DNA of 16,805 nt. It comes from Candidatus Glassiibacteriota bacterium. Lineage in GTDB: Bacteria; Gemmatimonadota; Glassbacteria; GWA2-58-10. A model generated the notes under the pieces. That model did not search any database. It was given only the letters and a program-made list of their open reading frames with translations, and was not told where the DNA came from. This document shows positions 1 through 7,512 of the stretch, piece after piece. The stretch is from assembly GCA_016934095.1 (NCBI GenBank), contig JAFGTO010000231.1, forward strand, positions 1 through 16,805, written 5' to 3'. Every line of letters begins with the position of its first letter. The stretch's first letter is position 1. A program made the position numbers and the translations under genes.

Positions 1-157
1 TTCACCGCCCGGCTGACAGATCGAAGCCTTGTTGTCGCTGACGTCTTACCTGGCAAAAGTTTTTCCCTTTCCCCCGCCACAATTCTATTAAACAGACAAT
101 ACTACCCCCAAATCAAGATAAAGAGTTCTTTCACCCTCTGCGGCTGCACCCTGCCTG
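1..157. other. Left-edge non-coding stretch
   Basis: No convincing gene is visible here. The stretch follows the stop of the minus-strand membrane protein. No clear intrinsic terminator is seen; the sequence around the stop has only short GC-rich repeats (a TGCGGCTGC repeat at about 138 and 177). A possible minus-strand promoter pointing off the left edge is listed separately. Confidence 0.5.
87..116 (-). promoter_or_regulatory. Possible promoter for a gene beyond the left edge
   Basis: Read on the minus strand, a TTGATT -35-like hexamer (111-116) is followed after 18 nt by TTTAAT (87-92), a 5/6 match to the -10 consensus. Transcription would run out of the window. The driven gene is not visible, so this is only a sequence match. 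Confidence 0.25.
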
Positions 158-1105
158 TCAGGCGGGCGGCAGGTCCTGCGGCTGCCTGGTGTCCAGGTAG
201 AACGCCACCAGCGCCGATTTCACCCACAGCTCGGAGCCCACCCCGACCGCCACTGACAGCAGCCCGCCGGGCAGGACGAGCATAATCTCCAGAATCCGGC
301 TGAAATCGCCCAGCAGCTTGATACCGTAGCTGACCGGCAGGGTCAGGCCGCTGAGCGCCAGGCCGATCAGGATAGAGGCCAGCACCAGGCCCAGCACCCC
401 GTGCCAGCAGCGAAAGAAAAACCTCAGGCTGGCCCGCATGGCCCGGGCCACGCCCAGGCTGTCCGCACACACCGCGCAGAGGGCGTAACGGTACCAGAGC
501 ACGGCCAGCACGGTGAGCAGCACTGTGGCCAGCAGGGAGAGCACGCCTGCCGCCGCCAGCAAGACCAGTCCGCCGGAAAAGGGCGGGACCAGCAGGCCCG
601 GGTCCACGGCCAGCCGGATGAGCAGGACCACCGCTACCGCGAGCAGCACGACAAAAGCCGGCAGGGGCAGCAGACCTGCCAGGGCCGCAGTCCCTGTGCT
701 CCCGGCCATGAGCCTGCGGCCGCCGCGCAGGAATTCACCCGGCTCGACCCTGCCCGTGCCGCCATCACGCAGGCCCTCGACAGCACGGGTTACCACGGCG
801 GTCAGCGCCGCGTGAAAAAACAGCCAGACCAGCAGGAAGAGGATGAAACCCACCGTGTACCCGGCAAGCGCATAGATTATCAGCAGGCGGTGGCTGACTA
901 TAAACTCCAGCGGCCGCGAAAACAGCAGTGCGGGGTCGAAATGACCGCCGGTAAGCACCCAGTACACCACCGGCAGCGCCGTGGCCCCTAAGATCAGGAC
1001 CAGGCTCAGAAAGCTGTAGGCCAGGGCGGCCCAGAACAGCCAGAAGTTCCGGAAAAAGACCAGCAGGAAGGATTTCCTGAGGGCTGAGACGATTTTTTCT
1101 ACCAT
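158..1105 (-). CDS. Multi-pass inner-membrane protein, unknown function
   Basis: Predicted 315 aa starting MVEKIVSALRK. I chose the ATG at 1103-1105 because a GAGG Shine-Dalgarno lies 8 nt upstream. The same frame stays open to a TTG at 1187-1189, but no ribosome site supports it. By eye there are about six hydrophobic segments: a pair after the first basic helix, a pair after ...IVSHRLLIIY, a long hydrophobic pair in the middle, and two near the C-terminus. Short charged loops (for example EGLRDGGTGRVEPGEF) separate them. The stretch DSLGVARAMRASLRFF before a hydrophobic helix resembles repeat units of generic bacterial transporter-like membrane domains, but I do not recognise the family and see no catalytic motif. 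It diverges from the deacylase gene across a 236-bp gap, so shared control is possible but not shown. Confidence 0.7.
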   Translation of the reverse strand: MVEKIVSALRKSFLLVFFRNFWLFWAALAYSFLSLVLILGATALPVVYWVLTGGHFDPALLFSRPLEFIVSHRLLIIYALAGYTVGFILFLLVWLFFHAALTAVVTRAVEGLRDGGTGRVEPGEFLRGGRRLMAGSTGTAALAGLLPLPAFVVLLAVAVVLLIRLAVDPGLLVPPFSGGLVLLAAAGVLSLLATVLLTVLAVLWYRYALCAVCADSLGVARAMRASLRFFFRCWHGVLGLVLASILIGLALSGLTLPVSYGIKLLGDFSRILEIMLVLPGGLLSVAVGVGSELWVKSALVAFYLDTRQPQDLPPA

Positions 1106-1252
1106 GCCGCAAGCCTCGCTTGTATCTTTGGTTCCGGTGGCTTTACCTAGATGACTCAACATAATCAAAGCCAGTTGAAAAATCCACAACAGCTTTGCCG
1201 CCGGCGCACTGCGAGGACAGCCCCGGCGGGCACCCTCAGCCAGGTTTTTTAT

Positions 1253-1281
1253 TTGACCTTTAGCTGCCGGGAAAGTATGAT
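1253..1281 (+). promoter_or_regulatory. Sigma-70-type promoter of the deacylase gene
   Basis: TTGACC (1253-1258), a 17-nt spacer and TATGAT (1276-1281), close to the housekeeping consensus at both hexamers. The predicted start site is near 1288, leaving a leader of about 54 nt before the ATG at 1342. Confidence 0.75.
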
Positions 1282-1296
1282 CCGGCAGCAGGTCAA
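1253..1296. promoter_or_regulatory. Two-part inverted repeat over the promoter, candidate operator
   Basis: Perfect 8-bp arms GCTGCCGG (1263-1270) and CCGGCAGC (1282-1289) flank the -10 hexamer. A second pair, TTGACC (1253-1258) and GGTCAA (1291-1296), lies outside them. The outer arms are offset (4-nt gap on the left, 1-nt on the right). There is no U-tract, so an intrinsic terminator is unlikely. The position fits a repressor site; no regulator is identified. Confidence 0.55.
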
Positions 1297-1341
1297 TCGG
1301 AATATCTTTCTCCGTTAAACATCAAAGCGAGGACCCGTGCC

Positions 1342-3027
1342 ATGAATGCCCCTTTCTCCCGCCGTGATTTCCTCAAATCCGCCGCCCTGGCCGCGCTCGG
1401 CCCGGCGCTTTACGGGCCGCCCGAAATATCCGCCGCACCGTCTTTCGACCTGGTGGTCAAGGGCGGCACCGTGCTGGATGGCACCGGAGCTCCGGCCTGG
1501 CAGGCCGACCTGGGCATCCGCGGCGACACTATCGCCGCAGTGGGCGAGGTCGACCCCGGCCAGGGCAGGCGGGTGCTGCTGGCTTCCGGCCTGCAGGTCT
1601 GCCCGGGGTTTATCGACATCCACACCCACTCGGACGGTGAGATACTGGTTTACCCGGCCGGCGAAAGCCGGGTGTACCAGGGCATAACCACCGAGCTCAC
1701 CGGCAACTGCGGCGGCTCCGCGGCCCCGCTGACCGGGGTGGATGCCGAGAAACGGCGCCGTCAGTTGCTGGAAGACGAAGAGATCCAGGCCGACTGGACC
1801 GACACGGCCTCCTATTTCGCCAGGGTCGAGCAGGAAGGGATCTCGCTGAACCACGCCATGCTGCTGGGCCAGGGCACCCTGCGCGCCAATGCGATCGGCG
1901 CGGTGGACAGGCCCCTGTCCGCCGGGGAGCTGCAGGAGGTGGTGCGCGCTGTGGAGGAGGGCATGGACCAGGGCGCGATGGGCCTTTCCACCGGCCTGGA
2001 ATACGTGCCGGGCAGCTACACCCCCACTGAAGAGCTGGTAGCCATGGCCCGCGCCGTGGCGCGGCGGGGCGGCCTCTATGCCTCGCACATCCGCGATGAA
2101 GGCGCCGGGCTGCTGGAAGCGGTCAATGAGCAGGTCGAGATCGGCCGCCTGGCCGGGGTGCGCGTGGAGATCTCCCACTTCAAGGCTGCGGGCCGGCCCA
2201 ACTGGAACAAGCAGGCCGCCGCCCTGAGCCTGGTCGAAGCGGCCCGCAGCGCCGGGGTGGAGGTGCTGGCGGATGCCTATCCCTACCCGGTCTACTCCAC
2301 CAGCCTGACCATCTACCTGCCGGCCTGGGCCAGGGAGGGCAGTGAGGAGGACATCGTGGCCAGGGTAAAAGACAAAGACCAGCGCTCCCGCATCCGCGCC
2401 GAAGTCGAGGTGCAGGTGCACAACGACCCGGGAGACTATGACCTGGTAGTGATCACCCGGGTGAAGACCGACAAGAACAAGCCGCTGATCGGCAAGAACC
2501 TGGCGGAAGTCGCCCGGGGATGGAACCTGGAGCCGGTGGATGCCGTGCTGAGGCTGCTGGTCGAGGAACAGACCAGGGTCGAGATGGTAGGCTACGGCAT
2601 GGCCCCGGAGAACGTGGAGATGGTGCTGGCCCACCCGCTGGTGATGGTTGGCTCGGATGGGCATGTCATGGCGCCGCGGGGCAAGATGGACCAGGCCCGG
2701 CCGCACCCGCGCTCTTATGGCACCTGCCCCCGCGTGCTGGGATACTACTGCCGCGAGCGCAAGATCTTCGACCTGCCTACCGCCGTGAAAAAAATGACTT
2801 CCATGCCTGCGGACCAGATGGGGCTCAGCGACCGGGGGCGCATCGCCCGCGGCATGAAAGCCGACCTGGTGGTCTTCGATGCCGCCACGGTCAGGGACAC
2901 GGCCACTTTCCAGGACCCCCACCAGTATCCTGCAGGTATCGGGTACGTGCTGGTCAACGGGGTGCCGGTAGTGGAGCAAGGCAAACATACCGGCGCCAGG
3001 CCGGGGAGGGTGCTGCGGAAAAGTTAG
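1342..3027 (+). CDS. Tat-exported N-acyl-D-amino-acid deacylase (amidohydrolase superfamily)
   Basis: Predicted 561 aa. The N-terminus carries a twin-arginine signal (SRRDFLKSAALAALG, residues 6-20), predicting folded export to the periplasm. The mature part is a metal-dependent amidohydrolase barrel. It shows the HTHSD metal motif (94-98), Cys123 in GNCGG, His249 in ASHIRDEG, His279 in ISHFKAAG and Asp439 in GSDGH, which match by pattern the zinc ligands and catalytic Asp of D-aminoacylases. The C-terminal ADLVVFD segment (507-513) closes the small beta domain. The family hydrolyses N-acyl-D-amino acids or related N-acyl compounds; the exact substrate cannot be read from sequence. A GAGG ribosome site lies 9 nt before the ATG. 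A peptidoglycan or D-amino-acid scavenging role would fit export. A dihydroorotase- or hydantoinase-like activity is the main alternative. Confidence 0.85.
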   Translation: MNAPFSRRDFLKSAALAALGPALYGPPEISAAPSFDLVVKGGTVLDGTGAPAWQADLGIRGDTIAAVGEVDPGQGRRVLLASGLQVCPGFIDIHTHSDGEILVYPAGESRVYQGITTELTGNCGGSAAPLTGVDAEKRRRQLLEDEEIQADWTDTASYFARVEQEGISLNHAMLLGQGTLRANAIGAVDRPLSAGELQEVVRAVEEGMDQGAMGLSTGLEYVPGSYTPTEELVAMARAVARRGGLYASHIRDEGAGLLEAVNEQVEIGRLAGVRVEISHFKAAGRPNWNKQAAALSLVEAARSAGVEVLADAYPYPVYSTSLTIYLPAWAREGSEEDIVARVKDKDQRSRIRAEVEVQVHNDPGDYDLVVITRVKTDKNKPLIGKNLAEVARGWNLEPVDAVLRLLVEEQTRVEMVGYGMAPENVEMVLAHPLVMVGSDGHVMAPRGKMDQARPHPRSYGTCPRVLGYYCRERKIFDLPTAVKKMTSMPADQMGLSDRGRIARGMKADLVVFDAATVRDTATFQDPHQYPAGIGYVLVNGVPVVEQGKHTGARPGRVLRKS

Positions 3028-3081
3028 GCTGCATGGGAGGGTGTTGTCTTGCCCCGTGTCTGGAGAAGACCTTGCGGCAGG

Positions 3082-3759
3082 TCAGTACTCATCCAGGACC
3101 TGCGTGCCGGGCGGAGGGACGAAGATAAATTTCTGCGGGTCGATGCGGATGTTTTCGGCCAGGTCGCTGAACTCGAAATAATTGAGGGTGCCGCCCAGGT
3201 CCTGGTAGCGCACTGCCAAGGTGGCATAGCTGGAAACATCGATCCAGGCTTTGAGCGAGCGGTAGTAGCGGTTGGTCTTCAGCGGAAAAAGCTCCAGCAG
3301 GTAGCAGGGTTTTCCATTGCGCTGCTCCTCGCCCAGCAGCTTGCCCGTAAAACGCCGGTGCATATCTCCGCCCAGGATATAGCGCGGCGCACCGGCTCCC
3401 TCATCCTCATCCATGGGCGCCCGCATGGCCTGCAGCAGGTCCGGCTGGGGCATGAAAAACCAGTACCAGTCCCCGTCCGCCACCAGCAACTGCCCCTCGG
3501 GCACGGTATACTCCAGCCTCAGGTATTCCGGTTTACGGAAATAGAGCCGGCCGCGGAACTGTTCGCTCTTCTCCAGGGCCGGCGCCTCGACTACCTGGGT
3601 GAAGCCGGCCTCTAGCGATTGCAGCTTTTCAAAATAGGTGTCTATGCCCGCGAGTATCTGCTCGAGCTCCGGGGCGGCAGACACAGTCTGCCCCCTCCCG
3701 CCGGACAGCCAGCAGCACACGGCGACGATCAGCAGGGGTCTGAATTTACGCGGGCACAT
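3082..3759 (-). CDS. lolA: Outer-membrane lipoprotein carrier protein LolA
   Basis: Predicted 225 aa. An N-terminal signal peptide (basic MCPRKFR, hydrophobic LLIVAVCCWL, likely cleavage near VSA-A at about residue 29) is followed by the LolA pattern. It includes an amphipathic LEAGFTQVVE helix, FRGRLYFRKPEYLRLEY, and LLVADGDWYWFFMPQ, the usual 'G.lyf.rP..lR..y......l..DG..lw.y.p' arrangement. LolA shuttles lipoproteins from the inner-membrane LolCDE complex to the outer membrane, so it implies a diderm cell. A GGGAG ribosome site precedes the ATG. It lies 148 bp downstream of ftsK on the same strand, an order also known in enterobacteria. Its stop is 54 bp from the converging deacylase stop. 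Confidence 0.87.
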   Translation of the reverse strand: MCPRKFRPLLIVAVCCWLSGGRGQTVSAAPELEQILAGIDTYFEKLQSLEAGFTQVVEAPALEKSEQFRGRLYFRKPEYLRLEYTVPEGQLLVADGDWYWFFMPQPDLLQAMRAPMDEDEGAGAPRYILGGDMHRRFTGKLLGEEQRNGKPCYLLELFPLKTNRYYRSLKAWIDVSSYATLAVRYQDLGGTLNYFEFSDLAENIRIDPQKFIFVPPPGTQVLDEY

Positions 3760-3907
3760 CGAATCTCCCGGGCTGAAATCCCCGGTTCGAACGCGGATGA
3801 GCTGAACAGGTCGGCCGGCCAGAAACGCCGGCAGGCCTTATCTTCCGCCGCGCCAAGTTAAGAAAATCAATCAATGGAATTTATCCGCCGGGCGGCCGGT
3901 GGGCGGG

Positions 3908-6271
3908 TCACTCCTCGATGCCGTAGTCCCTGAGCTGGTCCGGGGTGATCAGGACCTCTCTGGCCTTGCTCCCGTCCGGCGGCCCCAGGATACCGGCGCG
4001 CTCGAGCTGGTCCACGATCCTGCCGGCCCGGGCATAGCCCACCTTGAGGCGGCGCTGGATCAGCGAGGTGGAGCCCTGGTCGTGGCGGACCACCAGCCTG
4101 GCGGCCTCGGCGAACAGCTCGTCCACCTCGTCATCCATGGCGGCCCCGCCCCCCTCGCCGTCGATACCGTTGAGTATGCCGGTCCCCGCCGCCGGCTGCA
4201 GCTCTCCGGAGTCCTCATCTTCCCCGGCCCGCTGCTGCACCTGGGCGCGCCAGTGGGCCACCAGCCGCTCGGTCTCCCCGGTCGAGAAATAGGCCCCCTG
4301 GATGCGCACCGGGTCGGCCTGACCGGCTGGGATGAACAGCATGTCGCCGTTGCGCAGAAGCTGCTCGGCCCCGTTGGTGTCGAGTATGGTGCGGGAATCG
4401 ATCTTGGAATAGACCTGGAAGCTCAGCCGGCTGGGGAAATTGGCCTTGATCAGACCGGTAATCACATCCACCGAGGGCCGCTGCGTGGCCACGATCAGGT
4501 GGATCCCCACGGCGCGCGCCATCTGGGCCAGGCGCACCAGCGAGCCCTCGATCTCGTTCCTGACATCGCTGCACATCAGGTCGCTCAGCTCATCGATCAT
4601 GATAATGATGTAAGGCAGGCGCTCCGGGGCGGCCGGCTCATCATCGGTAAGCAGGTGGATCGGCTTGCCGGACTCGACCTTGTAGTTGAAGTCCTGGATG
4701 TTGCGCACGCTGTTGCGGCTGAGCAGCTTGTAGCGGGTCTCCATCTCGAGCACGGCCCACTTGAAAATGCGCGCCGCCTCCTTTGCATCGGTAACCACCG
4801 GGTGCAACTGGTGAGGGATGTCGTTGTAATGGGTGAGCTCGATCATCTTGGGGTCGATCATCAGCAGGCGCACCCGCTCCGGGCCGAAACAGAACAACAG
4901 GCTGGCGATCAGCACGTTCATGCAGACACTCTTGCCGCTGCCGGTGGTGCCGGCGATAAGCAGGTGGGGCATGCGGGTCAGGTCCGCCACCCGGATGCGG
5001 CCCTCCAGGTCCTTGCCGAGGCCCAGGGGCAGCAGCAGGCTCTCGTCCCGGAAAACCGGCGAATCGAAAATCTCGCGGGCGTATACCAGCTCAGGGGCCG
5101 GGTTAGGCAGCTCCACTCCAACCGCGCCCTTGCCGGGGATCGGGGCCACGATGCGGATGCGCTTGGCGTGCATGGCCATGGCCAGGTCATCGGCCAGGGA
5201 GGCGATCTTGCCCACCTTGATCCCCGGGGCGGGACGGACCTCGAAAGTCGATACCTGGGGGCCGCGGGTGATATTCAACAGCTCGCCGCTGACACTGAAG
5301 TCGGCCAGCTTGGCCATCAGCACCCGCCCCATCTGCTCCAGGTCCTCGCGGCTGACCAGCTTCTTTTCCTCCACCGGGTCGAGCAAGTCGACCTCCGGCA
5401 GGACATACCCGGCCTGCCTGTCTATTGCCTCGCCGGAGGCCCGGCTCACCGGGGTCTCTTTCTCTTCCTCCGCGATCCCGGCAGTCTTCGGAGTGCTCCC
5501 GGGCCGGCCCTTTGACTCATCCTCACCGAGGTCTGCCCGGGGCAGGCCCAGGTCGAACTGGAAATCGTCAGCTCTTTCAACGGCTTGCTCCGGGATTTCG
5601 GCACGCACCGTCGGTAAGCCGGCGGCCGGCTCGACCTTTACCGCAGCCTCGGCTGCAGGCTTTCTGCGGGGCTTCCTGCCGTGGCCGGGCCTGACCTGCC
5701 TGGCCCTGGAGAACAGCCACCCGAAAAAAGCGGCCAATATACCCAGGGCCCTGATCAGGCCTTCGACCACGCTACGCAGGCTCAATCCTGTCAGTGCAAC
5801 CAGGCAGACCAGCAGCAGCAGCACGATCGAGACATAAGCGCCCAGCGGACCCAGGCCCGTAGCCAGCAGCCCGGCAAGCCAGGCGCCCAGCCTGCCGCTG
5901 CTGAAATCCAAACCCGCCGCCGGAGTGTCCAGTTGTGCCAGCCCGGTGAGAACGGTAGCGCCCAGGCCCAGCACGGCCAGCAGCACGGTGGCCCTGAGGT
6001 AGAACCCGCAGGGGTGGCCCCGGAAGATACGCCAGCCCCAGAGCACCAGGTACAGCGGCACCGTATAGGCCAGCAGGCCGACCAGGTCTTTCAGGGACTC
6101 GTTGATGAACTTCCCGGCCAGGCCGATCAGGTTGCGGTACTGGGCGCCGGTTTCGGGGGCAAGCTTGACGGCAAGCCCCTGAGGCAGAAGGCTCAGGGCC
6201 ACGAGCAGGCCCACCGCGATCATCAGCAGACCCAGAATTTCCTCTTTCTTGTCCCTGGTAAGCCTCGGCAA
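3908..6271 (-). CDS. ftsK: DNA translocase FtsK/SpoIIIE
   Basis: Predicted 787 aa, typical length for the shorter FtsK/SpoIIIE form. Four hydrophobic segments (about 12-30, 62-80, 92-112, 140-161) anchor it at the septum. They are followed by a Lys/Pro/Glu-rich linker (about 190-300), then the RecA-like motor with Walker A GTTGSGKS (441-448), Walker B YIIIMIDEL (554-562) and the VATQRPSVDVITG loop (594-606). The C-terminal gamma winged helix (about 716-783, GSTSLIQRRLKVGYARAGRIVDQLE) reads orientation motifs on DNA. It pumps chromosome ends through the division septum to resolve dimers. The start is TTG at 6269-6271: GGAGGGG ends 4 nt upstream, while the first internal ATG (residue 17) falls inside the first membrane helix. 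lolA follows on the same strand. Confidence 0.97.
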   Translation of the reverse strand: MPRLTRDKKEEILGLLMIAVGLLVALSLLPQGLAVKLAPETGAQYRNLIGLAGKFINESLKDLVGLLAYTVPLYLVLWGWRIFRGHPCGFYLRATVLLAVLGLGATVLTGLAQLDTPAAGLDFSSGRLGAWLAGLLATGLGPLGAYVSIVLLLLVCLVALTGLSLRSVVEGLIRALGILAAFFGWLFSRARQVRPGHGRKPRRKPAAEAAVKVEPAAGLPTVRAEIPEQAVERADDFQFDLGLPRADLGEDESKGRPGSTPKTAGIAEEEKETPVSRASGEAIDRQAGYVLPEVDLLDPVEEKKLVSREDLEQMGRVLMAKLADFSVSGELLNITRGPQVSTFEVRPAPGIKVGKIASLADDLAMAMHAKRIRIVAPIPGKGAVGVELPNPAPELVYAREIFDSPVFRDESLLLPLGLGKDLEGRIRVADLTRMPHLLIAGTTGSGKSVCMNVLIASLLFCFGPERVRLLMIDPKMIELTHYNDIPHQLHPVVTDAKEAARIFKWAVLEMETRYKLLSRNSVRNIQDFNYKVESGKPIHLLTDDEPAAPERLPYIIIMIDELSDLMCSDVRNEIEGSLVRLAQMARAVGIHLIVATQRPSVDVITGLIKANFPSRLSFQVYSKIDSRTILDTNGAEQLLRNGDMLFIPAGQADPVRIQGAYFSTGETERLVAHWRAQVQQRAGEDEDSGELQPAAGTGILNGIDGEGGGAAMDDEVDELFAEAARLVVRHDQGSTSLIQRRLKVGYARAGRIVDQLERAGILGPPDGSKAREVLITPDQLRDYGIEE

Positions 6272-6323
6272 ACAGCCCCTCCGCCGTTACGGTGTAAAGC
6301 GGTACTACAACTGCTTGAACTCG

Positions 6324-6353
6324 AAAATAATACTCCTGAAGATCGCTTGTCAA
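6324..6353 (-). promoter_or_regulatory. Promoter of ftsK
   Basis: On the minus strand a perfect TTGACA (6348-6353) is followed by an 18-nt spacer and TATTTT (6324-6329). The alternative -10 TATTAT (6327-6332) has a better hexamer but only 15 nt of spacing. The predicted leader to the TTG start is about 45 nt. Confidence 0.6.
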
Positions 6354-6485
6354 CCGGCGCAAGACTTGAGTCCATCTTTTACCCGCCGTCTGGCTGCTAC
6401 ATCCAATATTGTTACCAACGGAGCAACACTCCATCCACTACCTGGTACTCTCCAGGCCACTCACTGCCCGTGAAAGGTCTTTCTC

Positions 6486-6533
6486 GGCAATTTATACATT
6501 GCCCCATTTCGTACATTTCCCCGACAATTTGTC
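6486..6533. repeat. Two short perfect dyads
   Basis: GGCAAT-TTATAC-ATTGCC (6486-6503) is a perfect 6-bp inverted repeat with a 6-nt AT-rich centre. GACAATTTGTC (6523-6533) is a perfect odd palindrome 19 bp further on. Both lie upstream of the ftsK promoter. They could be protein-binding sites, but no flanking gene clearly depends on them. Confidence 0.35.
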
Positions 6534-6637
6534 CGATATTGCACATCCCTGTTCGTCAGCGGTAATTGATTCTATTTATTACAGTTATGACCTCGCACGC
6601 ATCCATTGACCGATTATCCTGCCAAAAAGTCATGACC

Positions 6638-6756
6638 TTGAACCGTCTTAAGTTCCAACAATCCGGATGTTTGAGGCAGCCTGCCTCAAACAGGGTATCA
6701 ACTTTGCCGATTTTTTTGTATGGTTCTTGCAGTGGTTACCAGGAGCATCCACTGCA
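6638..6756 (+). other. Series of three hairpins upstream of a small ORF, possible structured leader RNA
   Basis: Three inverted repeats follow one another: TTGAAC/GTTCCAA with one bulge (6638-6658), a perfect 11-bp stem TGTTTGAGGCA/TGCCTCAAACA with a 3-nt loop (6668-6692), and a perfect 8-bp stem TGCAGTGG/CCACTGCA with a 13-nt loop (6728-6756). A T7 run lies between the last two (about 6712-6718), and the ribosome site of the 56-aa ORF follows 15-20 nt after the third. The layout suggests an attenuator-like or riboswitch-like leader, or a small RNA; I cannot match it to a known class. Confidence 0.4.
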
Positions 6757-6783
6757 TTTCCGCAAAGGAGCAAAGGAGAAATC

Positions 6784-6954
6784 GTGTACAGGGTCGAGTT
6801 AAACAGGGAACAGGTCCGGCAGCTTCTCGATTCCTGGCAGAATGCAGGAGTTGACTCGATCGAGAAGAAACTCATCGAGGATTTGTTTTTGATTACCGAA
6901 ACCGGTTCGCCGCCGGGAATCGACCGGTTCGACAGCAAACCCGCTGCAGGATAG
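6784..6954 (+). CDS. Small hypothetical protein, 56 aa
   Basis: I place the start at GTG 6784-6786, preceded by AAAGGAG at good spacing (about 5 nt). The frame stays open upstream to an ATG at 6667, but that start would lie in the hairpin region without a ribosome site. The peptide begins MYRVELNREQVRQLLDSWQ and continues with an acidic amphipathic helix (VDSIEKKLIEDLFLITE), then a Gly/Pro tail. It has no membrane segment or cysteine. I do not recognise it. It converges on the 107-aa gene with 34 bp between stops, and no terminator is seen between them. Confidence 0.5.
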   Translation: MYRVELNREQVRQLLDSWQNAGVDSIEKKLIEDLFLITETGSPPGIDRFDSKPAAG

Positions 6955-6988
6955 ACAGACCGGTCCAAGCCTCCAGCCGATCCCCCCC

Positions 6989-7312
6989 CTATTGGGCTTC
7001 CTCCCACATTTTTTCCAGACTGGCGATCTGTTCATCCATCCCGGGAATATCGAAAATCCCGAGGTAGCGCTTGAAGACCTCGATCAAGTCCATCAGCACC
7101 AAAGCTCCGCCCAGGGCCTCGGCATCGCCGTCGCCTGCGGCTACGTTAGCCACCAGGCGGCTGACAACGGTCTTGATCTCGAGCGCCAGCTTATTCCTGG
7201 CCTGCTCATCGACCGAGTCCACACCATCGATCTTTATCTTTTCGACCTTCGCTTCCGCCCCCTCCAGAGTGTCAAGCAGGCTTTCATTTTCCTCGAAAAT
7301 AGTCATCTCCAC
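6989..7312 (-). CDS. Acidic helical hypothetical protein, 107 aa
   Basis: Start GTG at 7310-7312 is supported by GAGG 5 nt upstream. An ATG two codons later (7304-7306) is the alternative. The product is strongly acidic and mostly helical by composition: an N-terminal FEENESLLDTLEGAEAKVEKI helix, a DGVDSVDEQARNKLALEIKTVV helix, a short GDGDAEALGG turn and a hydrophobic LVLMDLIEVFKRYLGIF segment. No signal peptide, membrane span, cysteine or catalytic motif is visible, so it is probably cytoplasmic. The family is not recognised. It lies downstream of the tandem-HTH gene on the same strand, separated by a terminator, so it probably has its own promoter in the 7313-7448 gap, which I could not locate. 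Confidence 0.68.
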   Translation of the reverse strand: MEMTIFEENESLLDTLEGAEAKVEKIKIDGVDSVDEQARNKLALEIKTVVSRLVANVAAGDGDAEALGGALVLMDLIEVFKRYLGIFDIPGMDEQIASLEKMWEEAQ

Positions 7313-7448
7313 CTGTCCCTCGGAAAGCGGTGATTGCTTTGAAAGGCTCGCGCTGCGGTGAGAAATCCGGCACAGCCCGGGAAATGGGTATATTCCGGGA
7401 CCCAGGGATATGCTTTGTCGGATTTTTTAATATAATCCCGATCAGGTC

Positions 7449-7475
7449 AAAAAAAAAGGGCCATCCGTGGCCCTT
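7449..7475 (-). terminator. Intrinsic terminator of the tandem-HTH gene
   Basis: On the minus strand an 8-bp stem AAGGGCCA/TGGCCCTT (7456-7475, 4-nt loop) runs into a tract of about nine U. It starts 38 nt after the stop of the 118-aa gene. Confidence 0.85.
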
Positions 7476-7512
7476 GATTTTGGTAGGATCATGAAATCCT
7501 CTTGCGACTTTT

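Larger units (their letters stand above)
6272..6783. other. 512-bp non-coding region between ftsK and the 56-aa ORF
   Basis: No convincing gene. It holds the minus-strand ftsK promoter (6324-6353), two small perfect dyads (GGCAAT-N6-ATTGCC at 6486-6503 and GACAATTTGTC at 6523-6533), and a hairpin-rich segment from 6638 to 6756 before the 56-aa ORF. By eye it is less GC-rich than the flanking housekeeping genes. Open frames through it lack ribosome sites and family resemblance. Confidence 0.6.

Noticed and set aside
110..122. 13-nt match AAATCAAGATAAA shared with 16752-16764
   Set aside because: A match of this length is roughly what chance gives in a 17-kb window; flanking bases differ and no target duplication or element boundary is evident.
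401..991. 196-aa plus-strand frame across the membrane protein gene
   Set aside because: Gln/His/Arg-rich shadow of a hydrophobic minus-strand protein; no ribosome site.
1315..2988. 557-aa open frame antisense to the deacylase gene
   Set aside because: It mirrors the deacylase gene, has low-complexity His/Gly/Arg/Ala-rich sequence, no family motif and no ribosome site; such long shadows are common in GC-rich DNA.
3899..5515. 538-aa open frame antisense to ftsK
   Set aside because: It is the complementary shadow of the FtsK motor region, and its composition (His, Gln, Leu, Gly-rich) is not protein-like.
6648..7007. 119-aa minus-strand frame overlapping the 56-aa ORF
   Set aside because: No ribosome site, contains the perfect hairpin sequence and has irregular composition; the plus-strand ORF has a good Shine-Dalgarno.
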